In this document: positions 24,729-33,828 of the stretch, in pieces | Layout of the letters: each line of letters begins with the position of its first letter | Numbering within the stretch: position 1 is the first letter of the stretch | Source: Bacillota bacterium | GTDB lineage: Bacteria; Bacillota; Bacilli; Alicyclobacillales; SLC66 | DNA length: 34,604 nucleotides | Assembly (NCBI GenBank): GCA_021821055.1 | Contig: JAKACX010000023.1 | Location: forward strand, 1-34,604 | Direction of reading: 5' to 3' | Program-made: the position numbers and the translations under genes | The notes under the pieces: generated by a model | What the model was told of the DNA's origin: nothing | Database searches by the model: none | Seen by the model: the letters and a program-made list of their open reading frames with translations, nothing else

Positions 24729-24757
24729 TTGACAGATTCTCCTCAAGCATCTATAGT
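24729..24757 (+). promoter_or_regulatory. amtB sigma-A promoter
   Basis: TTGACA (24729-24734), a 17-bp spacer and TATAGT (24752-24757) make a near-consensus promoter, the strongest in the window. Transcription would start near 24764, inside the second GlnR-like box. Confidence 0.82.
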
Positions 24758-24762
24758 AAACG

Positions 24763-24779
24763 CGTGAGACAACATAACA
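24763..24779 (+). promoter_or_regulatory. GlnR/TnrA-like box 2 over the amtB start site
   Basis: CGTGAGACAACATAACA fits TGTNA-N7-TNACA at seven of eight defined positions (first base C instead of T). It starts 5 bp after the -10 box, so a protein bound here should block the promoter. Confidence 0.6.
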
Positions 24780-24827
24780 CGTATTAATGAAATTCCATTC
24801 GCTGCGGGAAGGGGACATGATGAGAGA

Positions 24828-26150
<1,323 letters not shown>

Positions 26151-26258
26151 CGTCGCGAGTGCCGTGGTACAATGATGGCAAGCCCCCGCGGCCGTCGCAA
26201 GCCCCGGGGCTGAAATTTGGCGCGGCGGACGGAGGTTTTTGTCCACCGGAGAGCAGGG

Positions 26259-28223
26259 TTGAAAGTTCGGATGATGGGCAAGAGACGCAGAGAGCGGGTT
26301 TATGCGGTCGTGGTGATCGTGTTGCTGTGGACGTGGCTGCCGATCGGCGGCCGCGTCTTCGCTCATGCCGCACAGACGGTGGACATGCAGGCGCAGGTCG
26401 GCTTCCAGAGTTACTACGATCCGACAGTCTGGACACCCGTGCGCGTAACGGTGGACTGGAACCGGCCGACGACGGGCAACGCATACGTCATGTACCGCGT
26501 CGGCGGGCAAAATCGGTATCCCTACGACGGCGCGCTGGAGTGGCCCGTGCACTTGGAACGCGGCCGCACGGCCGGACTTACGATCGCGCTGCCAGGGCGG
26601 CTGCTGGGCCAGGGGGGGGCGCTCGAACTCGTGGCGAACGGGGCGGTCGCAGCAGAGGCGCGACCGCTGGGCGCTCCCGTACCGAATGCCGACATTGCCG
26701 GCGTCGTGAGCTCAAATGCCGGCAGCGTGCAATTTCTCGCCGGCGTTGCATCGCGCTCGGGGACATCGCAGCTGGTGGCGGCCCATCTCAAGCCGGATCA
26801 GGTTCCGTCGTCGGCGACTCTGCTCCAGGGTCTCACGTATCTGTACATCGACGGGCGCGCCGGCGGGCGGCTTTCGGGGGCGCAGGCGCGCGCGATTGTC
26901 GACTGGGTGCGGGGGGGCGGCATCCTGTTGCTCGGCGGCATTGAACCAAACGCCGGGCAGACCAGCGGCTTTGCGTCGATCATGCCGGTCGCGCCCCAGA
27001 TCGTCCGCGTCGAGCAGGCAGCGCAGTTGGCTCGGTACGCTAGGGTTGCGCCGCCCGGAGGCAGTCTTGCGCTGCTTTTCGGGCAATCCACCGCCGGAGC
27101 GCGCGTATTGGTCGGAACGCGCACGAGCGTGCTCGTCGCTACGCGGGCCTTGGGGCGCGGTGAGGTGGCCTACCTTGGGTTCGACGCGACCTCGCCGACG
27201 CTCGTCTCCTGGTCTGGCAACGCCATGTTTTGGGACGCGCTCCTGCGCGACCTGAGCTCGTCGGTGCTGGGCGTGACGCAGAACCTGTTTGGCCCGGACG
27301 GCGCGTGGACGCTGATGGGTGCGGCGGAGCAGTTCCCGCAGTTGCACGCCCCGCCTCTGTATCAGTGGGAGATCGTGTTTGGCGGCTACACGCTGCTCGT
27401 GGGTCCGGTGCTGTACTTTGTACTGCGCCGGAGACGGAAGAACGAATGGGCCTGGCTTGTGCTGCCGGCGGTGTCGCTCGGGTTTGCCGGGGCCATCTAC
27501 ATCGTGGGGATCCTGCAAAGGCCAAACGGGATCCTCACACAAAGCGTCGGTTTCGTGGACATCGCAAACGCGCATCTCGCCCAAATACTCGGGGTGCAAG
27601 CCATGATGTCGCCGCAGGTGCGCACGCTCTCTGTGCGCATGCCGCCGGGAACGTGGGTCGCCCCGCTCGCGGAGCGTGTCTCGGCCGTCTTCGTGCGCGA
27701 CGGATTGGTGAAGTATCGCCCGACCGGTCCGGTCTTGTCCTTTGGCGCCGTCCCGGCGTGGGGAGGGCGATTTGCGTACGCCGTCCGCAGCGATACCGCA
27801 TTTGGGCAGGTGAGCGGCCAATTGTTCCGGACGCGCAATGTCGTCGGCGGGTTTGTCACGAACCGGACGAGTGTACGCTTCTCCGAATTGGCGGTGGTGG
27901 CGAATGGCCGCGTTTTTGGCATCGGATCCCTGGCGCCCGGCCAGAGTGCGCGCGTGCAGTTCACCGTGCATCCGGCGAAAGGCGGTTCGTCGCTTGCCGG
28001 GCAACTCGGCGGGGCGTTGCCGAGCGCCCTGCGCGGCGTGGGCCGGGGGCTGTTCGCGTACGCGGACAGTCTCGCATCCGTCGCGCCACCGCCGGGAACG
28101 GTGCTGCTGATTGGCTGGACGAACACGGAACCGCCCCTGTTTCACAACGTGGGGTCGGTTTTCCCCGCTGCGCCGCAGTGGATTGTGCGGGAAGTGCTGC
28201 GGGTGACGCCGGTGGTGGAGTGA
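26259..28223 (+). CDS. Large membrane-anchored extracytoplasmic protein of an ABC-2 system
   Basis: About 654 residues, not assignable to a named family by eye. The start is uncertain: TTG at 26259 has GGAGAG 5 nt upstream, while ATG at 26271 has none at good spacing. An N-terminal signal or anchor (RVYAVVVIVLLWTWLPIGG) is followed by a beta-rich extracytoplasmic region, including VGFQSYYDPTVWTPVRVTVD. Around residues 225-320 is a GATase-like/DUF4350-type stretch: ARAIVDWVRGGGILLLGG and RGEVAYLGFD. Two helices follow, near 375-400 (FGGYTLLVGPVLYFVLRRRR) and 405-425, then a second beta-rich domain. The next two genes encode an ABC ATPase and an ABC-2 permease, so it probably works with them at the cell surface, somewhat like GldG partners of gliding ABC systems. 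Confidence 0.6.
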   Translation: MKVRMMGKRRRERVYAVVVIVLLWTWLPIGGRVFAHAAQTVDMQAQVGFQSYYDPTVWTPVRVTVDWNRPTTGNAYVMYRVGGQNRYPYDGALEWPVHLERGRTAGLTIALPGRLLGQGGALELVANGAVAAEARPLGAPVPNADIAGVVSSNAGSVQFLAGVASRSGTSQLVAAHLKPDQVPSSATLLQGLTYLYIDGRAGGRLSGAQARAIVDWVRGGGILLLGGIEPNAGQTSGFASIMPVAPQIVRVEQAAQLARYARVAPPGGSLALLFGQSTAGARVLVGTRTSVLVATRALGRGEVAYLGFDATSPTLVSWSGNAMFWDALLRDLSSSVLGVTQNLFGPDGAWTLMGAAEQFPQLHAPPLYQWEIVFGGYTLLVGPVLYFVLRRRRKNEWAWLVLPAVSLGFAGAIYIVGILQRPNGILTQSVGFVDIANAHLAQILGVQAMMSPQVRTLSVRMPPGTWVAPLAERVSAVFVRDGLVKYRPTGPVLSFGAVPAWGGRFAYAVRSDTAFGQVSGQLFRTRNVVGGFVTNRTSVRFSELAVVANGRVFGIGSLAPGQSARVQFTVHPAKGGSSLAGQLGGALPSALRGVGRGLFAYADSLASVAPPPGTVLLIGWTNTEPPLFHNVGSVFPAAPQWIVREVLRVTPVVE

Positions 28224-28229
28224 TTGAAC

Positions 28230-29210
28230 ATGATTACCATTGAGAATCTGTGCAAGCGCTACAATCGGGTTGACGCCGTGCGCGATCTGAATCTCGACGT
28301 GCGTGCGGGGACGGTGTTCGGGTTCGTGGGTGAGAACGGCGCCGGAAAAACCACGACGCTGTCCATCCTGGCAACGTTGATGCTCCCGACGTCAGGGCGC
28401 GCCTACATTGGCGGTCATGAGGTCACGACCGATCCGGCGCAAGTCAGGCGTCTCATCGGTTACATGCCGGATTCGTTCGGCGTGTACGAAGACCTCACGG
28501 TGCGCGAATACCTCGCCTTTTACGGCACGGCGTACGGTGTGGCTGCGCCTGTGATCGAGCGGCGGACGAGGGAATTATTGGATGTCACGAACCTGGGCGA
28601 CCGCGCGGACGAGGACGTAGGTCACCTGTCGCGCGGCATGCAGCAGCGCCTCGGCGTTGCGCGCTGCCTCATGCACGACCCCCCCGTTCTTATCCTCGAC
28701 GAGCCCGCGTCGGGACTCGATCCGCGTTCGCGCGTCGAGATGCGCGAACTCGTCAAGAATCTGCGGGAACGGGGCAAGACAATTCTCATCAGTTCGCACA
28801 TACTGCCCGAACTGGCGGAGATGTGCGACGAGATCGGAGTGATCCAGCGCGGCGCCCTCGTGGCCTGCGCGGCGGTCGAGGTTGTGACCGCTCGCGCGTC
28901 CGGCCAGCGCCAACTCGCCTTCGATGTGCTGCGCGGCGGCCGCGTGCTTGGACGCGTGCTGCAGGAACACGCGTCTGTGACGGAATTGCTGACGGTGGAG
29001 GATGAGCGTGTGGACGTGCTCTTTTCCGGGGATGAGGCGCAGCAGGCGGAATTGCTGCGCGACCTGATCGTGGCGGGCTATCCTGTCGTCGCGGCGCGCG
29101 AGATCGGCGGGAGTCTCGAAGAACTCTTCCTGCGCCTCACGGAGAACGACCAAGCGCCTCCTGTCGGAGAACGCGGCGCCGCGGAGCGCGAGAAGGCGGG
29201 AACGGCATGA
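28230..29210 (+). CDS. ABC transporter ATP-binding protein (ABC-2 type export)
   Basis: A 326-residue ATPase. Walker A is GENGAGKTT (~34-42), the signature is LSRGMQQR (~134), Walker B is LILDEPASGLD and the switch His is in SSHILPE. The extra ~110 C-terminal residues are typical of CcmA/DrrA-like exporters. The ATG at 28230 is chosen since GGAG lies 9 nt upstream, within the 3' end of the previous gene; TTG at 28224 is possible. It overlaps the permease gene by 4 bp (ATGA). It should power the permease that follows; the cargo is unknown. Confidence 0.93.
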   Translation: MITIENLCKRYNRVDAVRDLNLDVRAGTVFGFVGENGAGKTTTLSILATLMLPTSGRAYIGGHEVTTDPAQVRRLIGYMPDSFGVYEDLTVREYLAFYGTAYGVAAPVIERRTRELLDVTNLGDRADEDVGHLSRGMQQRLGVARCLMHDPPVLILDEPASGLDPRSRVEMRELVKNLRERGKTILISSHILPELAEMCDEIGVIQRGALVACAAVEVVTARASGQRQLAFDVLRGGRVLGRVLQEHASVTELLTVEDERVDVLFSGDEAQQAELLRDLIVAGYPVVAAREIGGSLEELFLRLTENDQAPPVGERGAAEREKAGTA

Positions 29211-30148
29211 GGGATTTGCGGCAAAGAGGTGGACAGGCGCGCCACATCTTGCGAAATCCGCTGCTGCGCAAGGAACTGCGCCAGCGGATGCGGTCGGGCA
29301 GAACGGTGCTGGGACTGTCACTGTATCTGCTCGTGATCGGCGCAATCGCGTTTGTCTTCATGTACGTCAACGTGCAGGGCCAGACCTTGCTGTTGCAACC
29401 GACGCGCACGGCGGAACTGTTCACGTTCCTGTCCTACCTGCAACTGGCGCTGATTTCCTTCGTCACTCCGGGTATCGCGGCGGGTGTGATCAGCGGCGAG
29501 CGGGAGCGTCAGACGCTGTCGGTGCTGCTCACCACTCCGCTGTCTCCATTGTCCGTGATTCTGGCCAAGTGGCTTGCGTCCATCTCTTTTCTGTCGCTGC
29601 TCATCATCATGACGCTGCCGCTGTACAGTATTGTCTTTTTGTTCGGCGGGGTCGTCCCGTCGCAGGTCTTCGCCGTCTTTGTACTGCAGTTTGTCGAACT
29701 GGGAGCGCTGGCAAGCGTCAGTGTGTTCTGGTCGACGTGGCTGCGCCGAACACTGTGGAGCACGGTCCTGTCGTACGCCACGACCGCGGCGCTGTTTCTC
29801 GGGTTCGCAGTGGTGGGCTATCTGGCGGATACAGTCGCGGCGCGCAACCCGGACCAGGTGATCTGGAGTTACCTGGCCGGCGTGAGTTATGCTTTGAATC
29901 CCATGTATATGCAGGCGAGCCTGGAGTCAAGTTCAGGATTTCTCGCACCCAATTTCTATAACCCGGCGTTCGCCTCCATCTTTCAAACGGTGCAGGCGCA
30001 CTCGCTGTCCGCGCTTCCGGCGTGGTTGCTGTTCTTCACCGTGTACGCGGCGGGGAGCGCACTGCTGCTGGTCGCGAGCGCGGTACGCCTGCGGCCGGGC
30101 AGTCTTGCCATAGTCGGCCGGCGCTTGATCCGCTGGATGTCGCGCTGA
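29207..30148 (+). CDS. ABC-2 type permease
   Basis: A 313-residue membrane protein with about six helices: an N-terminal basic stretch ending LRKELRQRMRSGRT, then GLSLYLLVIGAIAFVFMYVN and others. The motif GVISGERERQTLSVLLTTPL, after the second helix, is characteristic of ABC-2 permeases. It is coupled to the ATPase gene by a 4-bp overlap. It ends in a helix and a short basic tail. Three coupled genes from 26259 to 30148 form one operon. Cargo is unknown. Confidence 0.9.
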   Translation: MRDLRQRGGQARHILRNPLLRKELRQRMRSGRTVLGLSLYLLVIGAIAFVFMYVNVQGQTLLLQPTRTAELFTFLSYLQLALISFVTPGIAAGVISGERERQTLSVLLTTPLSPLSVILAKWLASISFLSLLIIMTLPLYSIVFLFGGVVPSQVFAVFVLQFVELGALASVSVFWSTWLRRTLWSTVLSYATTAALFLGFAVVGYLADTVAARNPDQVIWSYLAGVSYALNPMYMQASLESSSGFLAPNFYNPAFASIFQTVQAHSLSALPAWLLFFTVYAAGSALLLVASAVRLRPGSLAIVGRRLIRWMSR

Positions 30149-30170
30149 AGGCGCGCGGGGCCCGCGTCAA

Positions 30171-30199
30171 TTTACAAGTCTGACCGCCTGTGATATGGT
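30171..30199 (+). promoter_or_regulatory. Promoter of the Roadblock-NFU-thioredoxin genes
   Basis: TTTACA (30171-30176), a 17-bp spacer and TATGGT (30194-30199) form a good sigma-A promoter about 40 bp before the ATG at 30240. It rules out the longer open frame that begins at 30195 inside the promoter. Confidence 0.7.
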
Positions 30200-30239
30200 C
30201 TGGATATGCTCACCTGACGATGGAGTTGGAGTGGATCGC

Positions 30240-31235
30240 ATGAATGGAACGGCTGTCTATATTGTTGCGGCGACCATTATTGTCGTCGTTGTTGTGGCGT
30301 TGCTGTCATATTGGACGATCCGTCAGGTGCGCAAGCACGAGGTGAAGCGGAGGCCGGGTGTCATGACCCGCCGGGAGGATGGCGATCGATCGCCCGACAT
30401 CCGGGAGGACAGCCTTCGGGAAGCGTCGGCCCACGATGAGGAGCAAGACGTGGATGTCATGGACGGGGATCGCGGGCAGTCCCCTGAGGTCAATTCTGGA
30501 CCGGATTGGCGCCCCGAACATCGACCGCCGCTTGTCTTGGCGCGTTCGGAAGCGGAGGACGGCATGCGCCATCTGGATGAGGACCAGGTTGTCGGGCTGT
30601 CCGCCTACGAGACAGATACAGGCGTGTGGGACGGGCCGGAACCGCTCGCGGGGGTCGCGCCCTTTGATCACGCGGCGGCGGAGAAGGCGGAGCAAGACGG
30701 GTCGCGGCTGTCGGAGATGGCAGGGATGTCGGGGATGGAAGGTGAGACGGCGCCGGTCGACAGTGTGTCGACAGACGACCGAGCCACAGGGGATCTTCTG
30801 ATGGACGAATTGCCGTCATCCGTTGAGCCGTCCGCCTTGGCGCAGGCGTCGGGCTCGCTCGCCGCCGCCGACTTTCATGCGCTTTTGCGGCGGCGGCTTC
30901 AGCATCCCGCCGTGCTCGGTTGGCTGGTGGTGTCGGCCGACGGAGAGTTTCGCGACGGTGACCAGGTTTACGATGACCGAGTACTGGAGTTACTCACGGC
31001 ACTCTCGGCGAATGCGCGGGAGACCGCGACCACGGTGGGCCTCACCGCGCCGCGCGAAGTGGTTGTGCGGGGCGCCGAGGGTGTCATCTGCGTCGTGCCG
31101 GCGGGCCAGATCGAAGCCGGACGCACGGAATCCGTGGTCGTCTTTGTGGAAGACGGGGGTCCGTCTCCGGGTGAAGTGGCGCGCAGACTGGGCGCGCAGG
31201 GCGACGCCGGAGTGGATGACGCTACGACGGGATGA
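30240..31235 (+). CDS. Membrane-anchored Roadblock/LC7-like protein
   Basis: A 331-residue protein from the ATG at 30240. Residues 4-27 form one transmembrane helix (VYIVAATIIVVVVVALLSYW), then a basic stop-transfer patch KHEVKRR. About residues 40-195 are an acidic, low-complexity, probably disordered linker. The last ~120 residues look like a Roadblock/LC7 fold: FHALLRRRLQHPAVLGWLVV, then SADGEF, a helical segment and REVVVRGAEGVICVVPA. Such domains bind small GTPases or dimerise in signalling and motility. The combination with a membrane anchor and long acidic linker is unusual. Fold assignment is by pattern only. It is followed by NFU and thioredoxin genes, to which it has no obvious link. 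Confidence 0.6.
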   Translation: MNGTAVYIVAATIIVVVVVALLSYWTIRQVRKHEVKRRPGVMTRREDGDRSPDIREDSLREASAHDEEQDVDVMDGDRGQSPEVNSGPDWRPEHRPPLVLARSEAEDGMRHLDEDQVVGLSAYETDTGVWDGPEPLAGVAPFDHAAAEKAEQDGSRLSEMAGMSGMEGETAPVDSVSTDDRATGDLLMDELPSSVEPSALAQASGSLAAADFHALLRRRLQHPAVLGWLVVSADGEFRDGDQVYDDRVLELLTALSANARETATTVGLTAPREVVVRGAEGVICVVPAGQIEAGRTESVVVFVEDGGPSPGEVARRLGAQGDAGVDDATTG

Positions 31236-31272
31236 TGCGGCGGGATGACGCTACGGCGGGACGATGCGGCGG
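31215..31272. repeat. 29-bp tandem duplication at a gene end
   Basis: Positions 31215-31243 are repeated at 31244-31272 with two base differences. The first copy includes the Roadblock gene's last codons and stop (31233-31235); the second extends the intergenic space before the NFU gene. Confidence 0.88.
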
Positions 31273-31309
31273 CGCGGAATCGGGCGCGCCATGGACAGGG
31301 GGACTTGCG

Positions 31310-31528
31310 GTGGAGGAACGAGTGGAGGCTGTGATCGAGAGTCTGCGCCCTGCGCTTCAGTCGGACGGCGGGGACGTGGAGGTGGTCGGCGTGGAGGAAG
31401 GCGTGGTCACGCTCCGGTTGGTTGGCGCCTGCAGCGGCTGCCCCATGTCGACAATGACCTTGAAGATGGGCATTGAACGGGAATTGCGCCGCGTTGTACC
31501 GGAAATTGTCGATGTTATCGCGGTGTGA
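31310..31528 (+). CDS. NifU C-terminal (NFU) domain Fe-S scaffold protein
   Basis: A 72-residue single-domain NFU protein. It carries SLRPALQSDGGDVEVVGV and the Fe-S binding CSGC (Cys41 and Cys44), followed by MSTMTLKMGIERELRRVVP. It should hold or deliver Fe-S clusters in the cytoplasm. GTG at 31310 is chosen as start since GGGGG lies about 7 nt upstream and the family begins here; a longer in-frame extension is Arg/Gly-rich and derives from the tandem duplication. It is 30 bp upstream of the thioredoxin gene. Confidence 0.92.
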   Translation: MEERVEAVIESLRPALQSDGGDVEVVGVEEGVVTLRLVGACSGCPMSTMTLKMGIERELRRVVPEIVDVIAV

Positions 31529-31558
31529 GTCCGGGACGCTGCGAAAGGGAGAATAATC

Positions 31559-31912
31559 GTGCAAAAGGCGAGTGATGGTCGAGTGGCGGTCGTTACAGAA
31601 GTGTCGGATCAGATGTTTGCAACCTTCATTCAATCGGAACAGCCCGTACTGATCGATTTTTGGGCGACTTGGTGCGCTCCGTGCAGGATGCTGTCGCCGG
31701 TGGTCGCGGAACTCGCAGAGGAACTTCAAGGGAAACTCGTGGTCGGCAAACTCAATGTCGATGACAATCCCCGGACGGCCGCGCAATACGGGATTATGAG
31801 CATCCCCACGCTGCTGATTTTTCAAAAGGGTGAAGTTGTTCGGCAGGTCGTGGGCTTTCTGCCGAAGCGACAGCTTCAGGCAAAGCTTGCGGACCTGTTG
31901 CCAGCCAACTGA
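31559..31912 (+). CDS. trxA: Thioredoxin
   Basis: A 117-residue thioredoxin that reduces protein disulphides in the cytoplasm. LIDFWATWCAPCRMLSPVV holds the redox pair Cys39 and Cys42; the canonical motif is WCGPC, here WCAPC, a known natural variant that tends to alter redox potential. The cis-Pro region is IMSIPTLLIFQKG. GTG start with AAGGGAGA about 8 nt upstream. An N-terminal ~10-residue extension precedes the usual thioredoxin start. It is the last gene of the run and is followed by a bidirectional terminator. Confidence 0.92.
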   Translation: MQKASDGRVAVVTEVSDQMFATFIQSEQPVLIDFWATWCAPCRMLSPVVAELAEELQGKLVVGKLNVDDNPRTAAQYGIMSIPTLLIFQKGEVVRQVVGFLPKRQLQAKLADLLPAN

Positions 31913-32013
31913 TGCGCGGCGGCCGGCGCCGCCAAAGGCGGTGGGCATGCCGTTTATGGCTGCCATGGACGCTGCCGGAGGCGCAGGGACCTGCAAGGAC
32001 AGAGCAGAAATGG

Positions 32014-32043
32014 GACAGGGTGCGCGAATCTGCGCACCCTGTC
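32014..32043. terminator. Bidirectional terminator between thioredoxin and small membrane gene
   Basis: GACAGGGTGCGC (32014-32025) pairs perfectly over 12 bp with GCGCACCCTGTC (32032-32043) around the 6-nt loop GAATCT. It is followed by TCTC on the plus strand and by a pyrimidine-rich CCATTTCT on the minus strand. The convergent position fits a shared terminator. Confidence 0.8.
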
Positions 32044-32069
32044 TCTCGCGGTCAGGGGGATTGCCTGGC

Positions 32070-32198
32070 TCAATCGAGTTGGGGTGGGTACACGATGGGC
32101 GGCAGCCACAGAACCAACAGGGCGGCCACGCCGATGATGAGCAGCAGGGCCAGGGTATTGAAAGCCAGATCAGTCATGCCGTCGGTCCATTTGAACAT
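32070..32198 (-). CDS. Small 42-residue single-pass membrane protein
   Basis: Open frame ATG 32198 to TGA 32070, 42 residues: MFKWTDGMTDLAFN, then the helix TLALLLIIGVAALLVLWLPP, then IVYPPQLD. One clear membrane helix of ~20 residues, an N-terminus with mixed charge and a Pro-rich short tail. GAGG lies about 9 nt upstream and AGGAAG a little further, a fair ribosome binding site. It is followed 26 bp later by a convergent terminator, supporting a real gene. It lies 134 bp downstream of hemL across a tandem repeat. No family is recognised. Confidence 0.6.
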   Translation of the reverse strand: MFKWTDGMTDLAFNTLALLLIIGVAALLVLWLPPIVYPPQLD

Positions 32199-32267
32199 CG
32201 GTCAGCGCCTCGCTTCCTGCGTGATGGACTACTAACAGGATGGGCAACTGGACAACGGAACAAACGT

Positions 32268-32319
32268 CGGCGGCGCAGGTCGGCGGCGCAGGTCCGCGGC
32301 GCAGGCCGACGGCGCAGGT
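32268..32319. repeat. Four copies of a 13-bp unit
   Basis: CGGCGGCGCAGGT at 32268-32280 and 32281-32293, then CCGCGGCGCAGGC (32294-32306) and CGACGGCGCAGGT (32307-32319). It sits just downstream of the hemL stop on the minus strand, in the gap before the small membrane gene. Confidence 0.9.
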
Positions 32320-32332
32320 GTGAGCCCGCTTG

Positions 32333-33628
32333 TCAGCGGCCGCGCGCCACGGCGAGCAGGCTCTCCTCGGCCGCCAGAATGGTCTCTTCAATATCGCGCT
32401 CCGTGTGCGCGCGACTGACGAACCACGCCTCATACTTGGAAGGCGCGAGCATGACGCCCCGCTTCCGCATGGCGTGGAAGAAGGCGGCAAATTGGTCGCC
32501 GTCCGCACGTTTTGCGTCGTCGTAGGAGACGATGCTGTCAACGCCAAAGTGTGTGGAGAAGGCGCCGCCGTAACGGTTGACCGCGAGCGGGAGGCCGTGG
32601 CGCGCGGCGGCGGCGCGCAGCCCCTGCTCAAGCCGCTCGGCCAACCGCGCCATGTGCTCGTACGCGCCCGGCTGTTCGAGGATATCCAGGCAGGCCATGC
32701 CTGCGCGGACGGACGCCGGATTGCCTGCGAGCGTCCCGGCCTGGTACGCGGGGCCGAGCGGAGCGACCTCCTCCATGATGGAACGGCGCCCGCCGTACGC
32801 GCCAATGGGCAGGCCGCCGCCGATGATCTTGCCAAGGGCGATGAGGTCCGGGCGGACGGAATTGTACTCGACGGCGCCAAAACGGAAGCGAAATGCGGTG
32901 ATGACCTCGTCGAACAGGAGCAGGGCGCCGTGCCGCCGCGCGACGTCGGCGACCCGTTCGAGAAAGCCGTCTTGTGGGGTGACGATGCCGAAGTTGCCAA
33001 CGACCGGCTCGACAAGGACGCAGGCGACGGACGACCCGTGTACCGCCATGGCGGCGGCAAACGCGTCGGGGTCGTTGTACGGGACGGTGATCACCTCGCC
33101 CGCGATGGAGGGCGGTACGCCCGCGCTGTCCGGGATGCCGAGCGACGATGGCCCGGAGCCGGCCGCCACGAGCACGAGGTCGGCGTGACCGTGGTAGCAG
33201 CCGGCGAACTTGACGATGCGTGTGCGCCCTGTGTAGGCGCGCGCGACGCGGATGGCGGACATGACGGCCTCGGTGCCGGAATTGACAAAACGCACGCGTT
33301 CGAGTTCGGGAATGACTCCGGTCAAGCGCTCGGCGAACAGCGTCTCCCACGTTGTGGGCGCGCCAAACAGCGTGCCGTCCGCCAGGGCGCCGAGGACGGC
33401 TTCCCGGATGTGCGGATGCGCGTGTCCGACGATGACGGGTCCGAACGCCGCCAGGTAGTCGATGTAGCGATTGCCGTCGACGTCATATATGTAGGCGCCG
33501 TCGCCGCGCGCGAGCGTGACCGGGGCGCCGCCGCCGACCGCCGCGTAGGACCGCGACGGGCTGTTCACTCCGCCGATGATGACGCGGGCGGCCCTTTCGT
33601 GCCAGTGAACTGACTGTTCGTCATTCAT
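32333..33628 (-). CDS. hemL: Glutamate-1-semialdehyde 2,1-aminomutase
   Basis: A 431-residue PLP enzyme that converts glutamate-1-semialdehyde to 5-aminolevulinate in the C5 haem pathway. N-terminal [45 protein letters not shown] and [16 protein letters not shown], with the PLP lysine near residue 263, are all family signatures. The ATG at 33628 has AGCAGG 6 nt upstream; the TTG at 33634 is too close. It is a single gene divergent from selA with 200 bp between them. Other hem genes are not in the window, so it may be a GsaB-like second copy; sequence alone does not tell. Confidence 0.96.
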   Translation of the reverse strand: MNDEQSVHWHERAARVIIGGVNSPSRSYAAVGGGAPVTLARGDGAYIYDVDGNRYIDYLAAFGPVIVGHAHPHIREAVLGALADGTLFGAPTTWETLFAERLTGVIPELERVRFVNSGTEAVMSAIRVARAYTGRTRIVKFAGCYHGHADLVLVAAGSGPSSLGIPDSAGVPPSIAGEVITVPYNDPDAFAAAMAVHGSSVACVLVEPVVGNFGIVTPQDGFLERVADVARRHGALLLFDEVITAFRFRFGAVEYNSVRPDLIALGKIIGGGLPIGAYGGRRSIMEEVAPLGPAYQAGTLAGNPASVRAGMACLDILEQPGAYEHMARLAERLEQGLRAAAARHGLPLAVNRYGGAFSTHFGVDSIVSYDDAKRADGDQFAAFFHAMRKRGVMLAPSKYEAWFVSRAHTERDIEETILAAEESLLAVARGR

Positions 33629-33748
33629 GTGCAACCTGCTCTCTGTGCGCTGTTGCGCCGCGTGTGATGATGCGCCACGACGGGCGGGTCTTCAAAGAGT
33701 CGCGCCCGTGGCTCATTATAACGCTTGTGGGAGAACGCGCGGACAATC

Positions 33749-33757
33749 TGTTATACT
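33749..33757 (+). promoter_or_regulatory. Extended -10 promoter for selA
   Basis: TGTTATACT (33749-33757) is a TG-N-TATACT extended -10 box, about 70 bp before the selA ATG, without a good -35. Confidence 0.5.
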
Positions 33758-33828
33758 ATCGTGAGACTGGGCACTGCCCTTGCGGGCGTGCTGTCGGCGG
33801 GAACGTGATGGGAAAGAGGTTATGACGC

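Noticed and set aside
24459-24767. 102-codon frame and a 16-codon frame (ATG 24702) before amtB
   Set aside because: They run through the amtB promoter and both GlnR-like boxes, show no recognisable fold, and are better explained as regulatory DNA.
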